A stretch of DNA of 64,000 bases, taken from NCBI GenBank assembly GCA_029964075.1, contig CM057142.1:31808392-31872391 (forward strand), given 5' to 3'. Position 1 is the first letter of the stretch. The number at the start of each line of letters is the position of its first letter. The position numbers and the translations under genes are program-made. The notes beneath the pieces were generated by a model. That model worked only from the letters and a program-made list of their open reading frames with translations. It ran no database searches and had not been told where the DNA came from. Below are positions 32,801 through 44,800 of this stretch, in pieces. The DNA is from Patiria pectinifera. Lineage: Eukaryota > Echinodermata > Asteroidea > Valvatida > Asterinidae.

Positions 32801-35800
32801 TTCTCTCTAAATGTGTACATATAAAAATAAATAACCAACTGTCAAGCAGGCCGGTCTTTACATATGCGGCAAATTCTTTTGCTTGGGCTTTCAAACATTA
32901 TAAGGGGCTATTTCTACATCGGTGTTGAAAAAAACAGGCTTTCGTGGGCTTGCCAATCCATTTGTACACGACATTATCAACATCCAGTGTTGTATTCGAG
33001 TCCCTGCAAGTCCATCACAAGTCCATCTCAAGTCCATCTCAAGTCCATCTCAAGTCCATCACAAGTCCATCACAAGTCCATCACAAGTCCATCACAAGTC
33101 CATCACAAGTCCATCACAAGTCCATCACAAGTCCATCTCAAGTCCATCTTAAGTCACTAGCTTTTCAAATGAACTGTTACAAAAGCATTCCTTTGTCATT
33201 GTTCATCCAGTTACTTGTGACTGGCTTTAAGAAAGGACTTGTGAAAGGTCTTGTGAAAGGACGTATGAAAGGACGTATGAGAGGACTTCATGATGGACTC
33301 TGGTACAACACTGTCAGCATCGCTTGCCTGCTTGTGCCTAAATTGCTGTTTATTGTTTGATTGAATGAATTGAAAGATGCTGGTATCCCATCACTTAAAG
33401 TGAATAGTTCCAGGAAACAAGAGAGTGCAAGTTGCATTGCAGATCTGTTATTAAACCTCAAGTGCATTTCTGACATTCCTCTTTTGTCTGCTTTGTGCTG
33501 TGGTCATGCGTATCTGTAATTAACGAGGCTGTATATATATTCCCATCCAATTTCAATTTCTGGTCTCCAAATATGGATATTAGAAGTGTACACAGTGTGT
33601 ATTTTAAATACCAGGTATATACATGTATGGTACATGTTTTATTGATTTATCCAGGAGCTATCCCTTAATGGGCAGTTATCAGAATACATATAGGTAAACC
33701 ATTTTGGGGGACAGGGTTTATGTTTTTTTTTTAACAAATAGTAAAGTAAGTTTAAAGTTGAACAAAGGAGTTAACCAGAGCCGGGTTTGAAACTGCGACC
33801 TCCGGATTGCTGTTCCAGTGCTCTTCCAACTGAGCTATCCAGCCCTGTGTTGGCAGTTCCCCATTTTGTCAATGTCTTTGTGCAAAAATGGGTTTATGGC
33901 TTTTGACTAGCATCCATGGGTGCTAGTCAGAAGCCATAAACCCCAATGCCATGTAGCCTGAGATCACATAGGAAAGAGCAGCCAGGGATCTCTCGTGGAT
34001 ATGGCTTTTATAAAAGATTTTCAAACAAACCAGAAATGGAAACTGACTAGGTGCGTCATCGTAATTTTAATTATTAGTATTATACGTGTAAAGGTACCAC
34101 TAAGGAGACACGTTATCGTAATTTCTTCGCACGATGGGAGACATCGGTCATTAGGGAGACATTTTCATGTCTCCCTAATGTCACAGCTCCCCTTTAGAGG
34201 CAAAATGTTACCGTCCCAAGTAGATTATATTTGTTGCTCGTGGTCTAATTAGTAAACATACCAAAATTCTTGGAAAAAGGACAAGGGAATATTGGGTTAG
34301 GGCACAGTTAAGTTTGAAAAAAATTGCACAAGTCTATGGGGATGTCTCCCAAATGTCCAATCCAGGGTAATAAATATTATTATTATTATTATTAATCATT
34401 TCTGGTAATGAAACCAAGGATTCCTCAAATGCGCCCTGGGCACTGTAGCTCGCAAGCCTGAAGAAACCTGTGGAGAGAAGACAATGAGAAGAAGTTACAG
34501 TTTTAGAGGTGGGAGGAAAAGCCCAGAAGAATATTCTGGGGAAAACCCACGGAATCAGGCAGGGGCTGAAAACCCAATCCACATATTGGCCAAGGCGGGA
34601 TTCGAACCGGGGTCACAGCGGTGGAAGGCGAGGAAAGTACCGCTACGCCAACCCGACTCCCCCAATGTGTACCAAAGGACTTGACTGATGTGGGGTCTGA
34701 ACCTGCGACCTTTGTTGATCGTCCCACCAACTGAGCCCTATGTTGGCAGTTCCCCATTTTTGTCAATGTCCTTTGTACGTTTCATTGGGTGCACCACAAA
34801 TTAGGTAAAAAGGTAAAGGTAAAGGAGGATGAATCTATGTTCACAGGAACGGAGTGCCCATCTCTCTTTCAAAGCAATTGGGCTAGATTCGAATCCATGA
34901 AATGCTGCTGTGAGCGGATCGCCACACCTCCTCCACAGCGAGTCTGTTACCTTCCCGGCATTGAATAATGCCGTTACCCATTTAACACCTGGGTTGAGAG
35001 GAGTGATTGAGGTAAAGCGCCTTTCTCAAGGGCACAACAGGCATGGCCACAGTGGGGCTCGAACCCACAGTCTCACGATCATGGATCCTGTGCCCCACCG
35101 CTAGACCACACGTGCATACAAAGTGACGAATATTATAGTTGTGCTGCACGATGAAGTGACGTACCTTGCACACAATCGTTTGCCGCATGACGAAGTGACT
35201 TTGTGCACACAATACATCACTTTATGGTGCAGCAACTATCCATGATACGTCACTTGCGTGGTGCGACCGATGATCTTAAGAAGTACCTGTTCACCTTGCC
35301 TTGGTACAGTAACGTAACTAAATCTTGAGTTGTCTACAGGGGTAAAACCACAAAGTTGATTTTATGCCCACCTAAAAACTTAAAAACTTTCTTAACCAGT
35401 TCGTGCCGGTATTATTTGACAAGAACGGAACAAGGCGCGGGATTATTTTTCACTCGACCTCAAGCCGGGTGGGTTGAAGCCATCACCCTCCAGCAGCACA
35501 CTCATATTTCCAGCCTCGCTTAACAGGTCGCAGACAGATATTTCCGGCCTCGCTCCCTGCGTGTTTATCCGTCATCCGTTCAAAATACCACAAAACCTTT
35601 GCGTGTATACACGTCATCCGACGTGAACTGGTTACTGATAGCAAGGTTTTTTTTTTTTATCATTTCTATGAGAAAGTTTCATATTGAGAATACTTTTTAA
35701 TGTACAGTCACTGTACAATATTGCATGGAGAATGGGACTGTCATTTATGCATGCACATGTATCAGCACTGAACATTTTTAGTTCCACTTTATGTTATCAT

Positions 35801-38800
35801 TTCACTTCAAAACAGACATTTTTTTCTTATCATCATTAGTTGTAGCAGAATTTAAAAAAAAATACCGCCAATACCATAACACTTTTTTAAAATCTCATTT
35901 TACCGTCGCTCCTAGGCCTACATGTTTGCTTCACGGAGTACATGTACATGTACTCCTGGTTCGTCTGAACAACTCAACCTTTTAGCATTATCGATTGAAA
36001 GAGTTTTTTATGTTACAGTGAAAATATTTCAGCTTGTTCATGTAGGCCAACATGGGCAAAATATTATTGCCCCCACTTTTTGCAATTTTTACTGAAGAAA
36101 CGTAGCATTAAACTTCTAGCACTATGACGTAAATCACGGCTTTAAATAGGTTACTTTGCGTCATTCTTTCTAATTCTAAATTTTGCAACTATTGGAAGTG
36201 GCCGAAGAGTTCATAATGAATGAAGCACACATTGTGTCATGTTTCTTTCAAAAAGGGGATTTAGAATTCAAATTTCGCTTTTATTCCTTTCATTTTATTT
36301 TAAGTGAACAGTTGCGGATGTGCGTCATCGATAAACTGATTGAAGGCATTAATCTTGATTTGCAGCCGGGGCTTTCAAAGAATTAAACATTAACCCACGA
36401 TACAAAGAACGCAATGTTCATCAATAAACAAAATGTCAGTTACAGATGATATGACGCTGTAATTCATTTATGGAATGTGCCATCTTGAATTTACTTCATT
36501 TTAAAGGGCCTCTCTAGGACATTTGGTTGCATTGTTGTGCTTGTTTCATTCTGTCAAGTTTTTGCAAAGCTAGAAGTGTCTCAATGGAGAAAAAAGGCTT
36601 TGAAAAATGACAAATACACTGTAACTAACCAAGAAAAGCACCAAAGATTCATATTTTTTTTTCTTTTTCTTACAATATTTACATTTCTGTGTAAGATATT
36701 GGAACTAAAACTATCAAACAACCAAAATAAAACAAAAACAAAAAATCCAAATTTTGAGCAAATTTTTACTGTTTCCATTTCAAAATGGCAAAAGCTTGAA
36801 TTCAAATTATGCGACATCAGACTCATTTTTGCAGAGCGGGTCACAAATGTTCTTTCTCTGGTGATTCGTTGTTGTGTAAGAACATTGCAGTTAGCCAGTC
36901 AGCAACCTTTTCTCACAAAATATTTTCACTGAGTACATTGGGGTTCACAATGTGAACAGAAAAACCCTAAACTGAAAAATGTCTTCCTGAAATGACATCA
37001 CAGCAACAGTGCCCTCAGTTTTCCTAAAAAGCATGGACAATTTTAAATTTTTAAAGAAGTGCACTTTTCAATAAAATTAACCAAAAAGGGACGTGATATA
37101 GTTTTCATACATTTTAAGAGGAGTATAAAGTTCACAAATTGTGTTCCTAAAAAAAATCATTGCATGGCCCCTTTAAGGTAGATTTCATCTGGAAAAAAAA
37201 ATGAAAAATGGGAATTCTGAGTTTCAAATCAAACTTTCGTGTCGAGTTGTTTTTTTATGTTATGAATTAGCATTACATTTCAAATTTGGTTTGAATCCCA
37301 AGCAGTTACTTTCTCATGTCAATTAATAAGTTACCCTCAATGCTTAGAGTTGCTCTACCCAACGTGTTTAATTTTTTTTTTCTCTAAGCGAATTTTCAAT
37401 TTGTACGTTTTATTTGGAGATTTTAAACCCTCCAAAAAAACACGCTTTTATTTTTGGTTTGCTTTTGTGCCCATAATGCACACAATATACGCCAGAATTT
37501 ATTTTCTAGCACTTAAAATACAACATTTGCAAACATCAAAAAACAACAAATTATTTATTAAACCAAATTATTTTGAAATACCTTGCTGGACTGTTAGTGA
37601 ATGACGATCTAAAGTATCCTGTAAAATCATGGCACCTGGTATACTGTCATTTTCAAGAAAAGTGGCATTTTCGTATCGATATCCAATGCTGGTCTGTATC
37701 TGTTTCTGTATGGGTACGTTGCAGAAACCTATTCAGGCATTAGTGCAACGGCCGACTAGCGTTGGAAATTTTTTTTCTTCAAATACTGGCCCCAATTGAC
37801 CATATTTAGTTAGTCCGCATTTGTTTGCAATCGATTACAAACCTATGAACGGGTACAAGCTAGCTAGACTGTTTTCCTGGCCATATATTTTCCCAACGTC
37901 TCTAAATTGCTCTGTTTCATCTTAAATGGAGTCAGGGAACTAGACTACAGAGGAAAATGATTGTTTTTCTTGGTTTTAGCTCATCTACGAACCCAAAACG
38001 TCAAAAAAGTCAGTGTAACAATATATGCTATATATTACCAACCCCCCAAATCCATCCATTTCTAAAAATCAAATCAAAAGCAAATGACGGATATTCCCTT
38101 TAAACATTATTCGCTTTGGAATGAGACAACCATATTGTCATGACAAAAAATAATTCAAAATTTTTGCGGTAAACATTTCATAGAAAAGCGTAGGCAGGCT
38201 CTATTTAATAATTATTGACTGCCGTGATGTGGGATATGACTTTTTAATACCCGGGTGTGCATGCGTGTGCCCTGAGGGGGTTTAAAATGGCATATCCCAC
38301 ATCACAGCAGTCAACAATTTTGTTAATATACTGTGCCAATAAGTCAAAAAGATAAATGGTTATAACTTACTGTCTGAAAAATAAATTAAATCGCTGCGAC
38401 CTGTAACCTTTGACAACTGAAGGTTTTGATGTCCTGAGATTGAGCGTTTGACGTTGCCGTTCTCAGTGGGCAAAGCAAGCGCGCCGGCAGGTTCCACGCA
38501 TGCGCGCAACATGCGCAAGGAACGCAGTCCGATATCACCCTCAGTGTGTGACATGCATTTATATTGTCCAGACACGTGGCCGTCCTGGACCAATGAACTG
38601 ACAGTGTCCAAGAACACAATATAGCAATTGTTGATGTCTCATTCAAAAGTGAATAATGTTTAATTGCAAATTAAAGACAAAATCTATTTTGAAACTGGGA
38701 GAGCAGCTTCATTGTAGAGCTGTCGGTAAACATCGGTGTTTGTCCTTGTTTGCGCACGCTCGTGGGTAGTGCTCCCACACCATATGAGGGGGCAGTGAGT

Positions 38801-41800
38801 TAATTTGACCATGGTTTCTGGTTAATTTTTAATCACTTGTGTCTTTATCCGTACTATTCCCCACGCACAACTCACGATCCAGCTACAAACATGTCAGTGT
38901 CATGTTTTCATGAAGGAGCTCAAATACTCTGCTTGGGAATAAACTTGAATATTCAAAGGACTCTTCAAAAAAAAAAAATTCATTAAAGTTGACCAACAGG
39001 ATACTGTAACTCAGTGCAAATGTTCCTCTTCCTTTCACATATTTTTTTTCTGTGTCTTTTTAAAGTTGCACACCCGTGCTATTTTTGAGTTTTACCCCAG
39101 GAAAATTGAACTTGTTTTTAGTTGCTGTTTTTCTATGATGCATAAGATACTGACTTTTAAAGGAGACATCGAGACAATGAGACCAAAAGAAAAACCAAAC
39201 TAATCTTCCCTTGTTAAGTTATGGAATAACTCTTTTACAAATTTTGAATAATTCATACAAATTTTGAATAATTCTCGCCACGTTTGCATAATTCATGCTT
39301 ACTTTTGGGCAGTATGTGCCCAAATGCAACCTGAAATAAAAGTATATATTTTCAGAGGGTGGAAAATGTCCAAAATAGGGGGAAAAAGTAAGTTTTTTAT
39401 ACCATGTAAATAACAGATACAATTGAAAAGTCAGAAAACCAATATATGGAATAGCAAATAAGTCGGGCTAGTCACAAAACTGTAGCCAACAACTTGAACT
39501 CGAAGCTTAAGACAGTAATATGCCACTTTTAAGTCGAGCACATTTTCTCTGCATGGGTGTGCCAATTCGATCAAACACGGCATCTGTAAAAATAACATTT
39601 AACATTTTGCGTAGTATGGGCTATCAGCTTTGGTCCAAAAATTGGGCCACGGTATGAAATGATCAAAAAGAGCAATGCCTATAGCGATTTTTGGCAAGGT
39701 ATGCACATCTAGAGTTGGAAAATGTGTGATAGCTTAGCAGTGTGAGCAGTGGCAGTTTTTAAGGTGTTATCACTTTCAATTTTTTTTTTTAAAATGGCTG
39801 CCACTATATGCTTGTTACCGGATTAATTATATGTGGTAACAAGCATGTTTTGGCCACCATTTTTGTAAAAAAGTGATAGCACCCAAAAAGCTGCCACCAC
39901 TGCAATGCTATTAGATATTTTCCAACTTTCTCATGGCAATAATTTTTCTGACCTCTCAGGAATTCTTTTTACAGCTTCTGCACCATAAAAAAAAGCTTCT
40001 TGCACTCATTAACTATTTCAATATGCTACTCAAGCAAAGATAACCAATTCAATAATTTTAATTTAAAGAAATGAAGGAAAATGCATTATTTACATTCTAA
40101 GACTTTTTTTGGATGTGAAAGTAATAAAAATGTAAGGGCGGACCGTAGACTTTATGTGAATAAATGCCCTAAAGGTGAAAACGTGAAATGCTTAATAATC
40201 ACAAAGTTGTATTTGTTTTCATTCATGTTTGTGCTTTACAATTTTACAGTGACGTTGAAAAGGCTCACAAATACAAACTTGTGCTAACCTTTGCAATTTT
40301 CTGCTGCCCATGTAGCGCAGACATTGTATTCTTCCCATATGGTATTAGAGCCATGAAATTTGACCAATGTATACGTGTATCGCATCACACATTAATGCAT
40401 CACAGTCCATCTACAGAACCTTGAAGTTTCAACCCAATACCTTGCCATTCGTCTCGGTTTGCAGGAAGCGACAATGAATCCTATACCAGCGAGCACGACG
40501 ACAGCTACAAGCTCATGTCTGAGGAGGATCGCCGGATCGCTGACATGGGTAAACCACAGCTGGGTGAGTTGACGAGACTGGACGTCAAGATCATGGAGAG
40601 CACCGAGTTTAAGGTTTGTCATTCACTCTGCGTACCTCTATTGTCTTAAAGCCGTGTTCACATACAGGCGATCGTGAAGTGTAGGGCCCCTCTTAGTTTT
40701 GATAAAGTTAAGAGTCAAGGTTGTGGGAAGTGTGGCCTAGCGGTAAGGGTTCGTGACTCATGATCAGAGGGTCAGGGGTTCGAATCCAGCTGCCGGCCAT
40801 ACGTTGTGTCCTCAAGGGCGGAAATCGCTCCTTGAACGTGGGGGGGACAGGTTTTTTTTTTCTCCCCGAAATTATATTACTCACAAAAAGTCACAGGTTG
40901 AACGGACAACTTTCCACTCGTAATATTGCCATAGGGTATGGCAGCCATAGCGACAGACTTGAAATCAAGTCTGTAATGAGTGGTTTTAATCGCGTCCGCC
41001 GCAAGGGCGGATCCAGAACACAATTTTTTGGGAGAGGGGGGGGGGCCAAACAAAAGTTTGGTCCCCCAAAACAGTGGGTCCAAAAAATTACGGCGTGGGG
41101 TTTCGGGGCCCGCTTAAGGGCCCCGAAAAATTTTTGGATTCTAGATGCTCTGTGATGCGATCTGAGGCAATTTCTGACCACTTTTACCAATTTTTTTTTG
41201 AGGAAAAGATGGGGGTGTACTCATTGCCTGCCTTTATTGCGATGTCACATAAAGAAAAAAAATATTGGTTTCGTTTTTTTTTGGGGGGGGGGGTCATGGC
41301 CCCCTTGATAATGCAACAATATATTTCTAAACCTCATTGTGTGCATCGGGCATTTTGTCATTACGGTTCTGTAACCTTAAAAATGGGCACAAACCGCGAA
41401 CGAGTTCGTTTTCAGGGTGATTAGTTAAACTACAACAAACCACATGGGCCAAAAGGAGCTTACGTTTACAGTCGGCGCGAACTTCATTTTTTGAAGGGGA
41501 TTTACAATTATTCGTAACAGTTTCAACTTCCATAATTACTTAAATATTACTCCTTTTATTCAAAGACAGTTGCAAAAGTACTAATATTATCTACAATGTT
41601 TTACGCTTTTTTACTGTAATTTTAAAAACAGGACTGCCAAATAAAATAGAAACTTGAAAATGATCGTGTAATAATTACCCCCATATTTATAATGGTGTTT
41701 CTTCGTAAGCCAGATGGGCTACTATTGGCCCTCGCTATGGAAACATCATGCATATGCATTGCAGTGGCTGCATATATGAATATTCGCTTGAAAACGTCTT

Positions 41801-44800
41801 AGTCAAGTCGTTAGACACAGACTGACCATGCCGAGCGTTAGTACATGACTTTTGCATGAATGGTTGTAGCGCTGACGTTGCATGAACGGCGGTGGTATGC
41901 GGATTTTGGCGCTGATCGATGACGGACATAAACCACTATAGTCTAACGACTTGTCATCAAGTCTACCATAGCGATTGCGGGCCGGAGTGGGGCCGAATTT
42001 GGTATAGGAGTAGCAAATTATATGACGTACGCAGGCAACATTGTGTATAACGTATACCGCATGAACCAACAAGCACGTACATGTACAGTACATGTACGTG
42101 GGTAGGCTAGGCGTGCAAGAGCCGTGGTCGAACCGACAAGAAAACCAAATTGGTTCTCAGCCACAAAGCGACATATCAAAGTGGCTTTTCCCTAAGACTC
42201 TGCCATGGTTGGTCACCCACCCATACCTACACATGAAAACATGGAGGGGACATTCGACATTGTGTCCCCCCTTACCAAATTCATGGGGGGGACGTGTCCC
42301 CCCTGTCCCCCCCCGGGATTTCCGCCCATGTGTGTCCTTGGGCAAGGCACTTAATCCCCACTTGCCTCTCACCACCCAGGAGTATAAATGGGTACCAGCA
42401 TTAGCTGGGAAGTAACCTGCGATGGACTGGCATCCTGTCCAAGGGGAATAGAAATATTCTCAGTCGTTTCATGCTAAGGAAACCGGAGATAAACGCCGGC
42501 CTGATGGGCCATATAGGCTCGGGACAGACTTTACTTTACCATGAGTCAAGGGTGTTTTTTATTACTCAAAAATATGACCATTTTAGCCTAGAGCAGACTT
42601 CTCTCAATATAATGGCACCTTTTTGTAATTTTTGAACAGTTTCTTCGGGGAAAAATTGCGTGGGAGAGAGGCAGAATTGTAATGAGTCACTGATTTTTGT
42701 GACTTGAGTCGAGTTGAGTCATTTTGAAGTGTGTATACCTCGCTATGTGGAGGAAGTCCAGTATTTGTGAGCTACATTAATGGGGTTAGCAGATGCCATG
42801 TTTTCAAGGAAAGGTGAACGGTTCCAAGAAGATGCTGCGGTCTTAACTCCGCATTTTTCCTGATGACAGTTTCAGCATGGCCTGACTGAAATGTCATGTT
42901 AAAGGGAAGATACCACATTTGCAAGCTTCAAAAAATAAAATGGTCAAATTATCACGAAATACATGTACCTAACTGGATTGTTGGGGAATGACAGTCCAAA
43001 GCATCCTGTAAAATGGGTGCTCCTGGAGTGCTGACATTTTCTAGAAAAAGTGTATTTTTCCAACGCTGGTCGGCCGACCAGCATTGGAGAAAACTGGCTT
43101 ATTTTCAAAAATTGCTCCTAACTTTCATATTTAGTTATTCCGCATTTTCTTTGCAATTGATCAAGTTACACACCTGTGAGGAGGTACAAGCCTGCCAGAC
43201 GGATTCCCTGACCTTACAATTTCCCAAAGTGTACAAATTGCTCCGTTTCATCTTAAGTGGGGTCAGGGTACCAGACTACAAGAACATGATTGGTTTTCTT
43301 GATTTTTCCAGCATCTGCAAGCCCAAAACGTGAAACTAGTCAGTTTAACAATATTTGTTATAACGTTCTAATCCTCCAAATCCATTTATTTCTGAAAATT
43401 GCAGCAAAAGCAAATGTTGTACATTCCTTGAACACATCTGGTTCTTTAGAGAACCACCTTACAGACAGTCAATTTATGGTCTTTCCACATATATCCTCTG
43501 CAATTGTTATTTTCGTATATATCCAGCTACCGGCATAGAGCCCAAGTTTCTTGTAAAGCTATTTTAGTCGTTTTTTTTTAATCAGTCCATTTTCCCAACC
43601 TGCATTATTGACTGAAAGTCAAGGTCATCCCATTATCAACTCTTCAACTACAGAATTAATTACCTGCATTAATCGGAACTAAAACAATGCACAATTATAA
43701 TTCTGAGCTGTTGTTTCCAGCTCGTGGCAATAAGAGTTGATCTATCGGCTCACCCGACATAAAAAGTAAGAAAGATGCTGGTATACGTGTACATGTAATT
43801 GAGGCCAGTTCAATGTTTGCTGATCTATTCACCTGTACTTGTCCAGGTTATAGACTGTGGATATTGTTTGAAAAGAATGTTATGGTCTTGCGCATGCTGG
43901 CAAACGAAATATTTAGGTGGGCAATTCCGTCGTTACAGATGTTACATTCAGATCTAAAAAATCAATTTGAAACAATTGGTAGTGAAAACAAAATTTAGAC
44001 ATATATTTGGCACAACTCTAGCTTGGGCCTTAATGTACAACATGACATAATGTTAATGAGATATAGCTGTGTAACGACTGTTACGTTACACTTTAAGACA
44101 TACTTTTTGATTTTCTGTACGCAACGATAAAAGTCTGTGAAGTTTACTTGCAAGAATTTAATGGAATTACTGTGTGGTGGTAGATATAGCTTCGGTCTAT
44201 AAATGTAAAAACACCAATGACATTTTGTGAAAAGGGACTTAGATGTTGTCATGTTTTTGTTGTTAGATTAAATGTAACGGACGTTACCTGTCTGAAATCA
44301 ACAAATTCTGGGTGATTTTATAATATATGAACCTTTCTGTCTGCCTTAAAAACAAAAACCTACAGTAACACTTGCATTTGCCTGTAAAAACAAGATACCA
44401 AAATGACTACCTAAACTCTATGATTTTAGCCCCAAAAAACAGAGTTTTGAAAAAATAAATACATTTAACCGAGTTCTTGCTCACTGGCTCGCCATTCAAA
44501 TAAAAGTTCTTCCTTTTTCATTTGATACCATGTTTGAGTTATGATGTTTGTATTTTCCACTTTTCCATCATGGCCACTTTCTGGGAATCCTGCCCACATG
44601 TAGCCTTTGACAAACACTGCTAAAGGTTACTTTAAAAAAAAGCATATTACAGGGACTACTGAATTAACAATCAACAACAAATTAAAAATTCATATGTTTG
44701 TGTTGTGTGCCGTGCTGCTGTTTACGTCAACGATCTTCTTCTTTTTCTTTTTTTCTCTTCTTGGACCGATTGGGAAGTGGTAGTGCTTTTTATTCTTTAA

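Larger units (their letters stand above)
32985..33313. repeat. hAT-like MITE carrying a minisatellite
   Basis: 329 bp. Left end CAGTGTTGTATTCGAGTCC; right end in inverse CAGTGTTGTACCAGAGTCC. The CAGTGTTG terminus is typical of hAT transposons. The flanking 8-mers TCAACATC (32977-32984) and TCAGCATC (33314-33321) match at 7 of 8. The left part is a minisatellite of 11-bp units; the right part is a 12-bp tandem of related inverted units. Confidence 0.8.

Noticed and set aside
33008-33151. Short regular repeats that could suggest a CRISPR array
   Set aside because: Units are contiguous with no spacers, and the context is a eukaryotic intron.
32864-33360. Three overlapping open frames with SPSQVHHK-type repeats
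   Set aside because: Products of an 11-bp minisatellite, which is open in all frames; not a repeat protein.
33772-33843. tRNA-Ala(AGC)-like cloverleaf, minus strand
   Set aside because: C at the position before the anticodon, a damaged T loop, many G-U pairs in the acceptor stem and a related copy nearby point to a SINE or tRNA fossil.
34596-34661. tRNA-like sequence with good A and B boxes
   Set aside because: It is the head of a five-copy SINE family with a body and an (AAT)n tail, not a tRNA gene.
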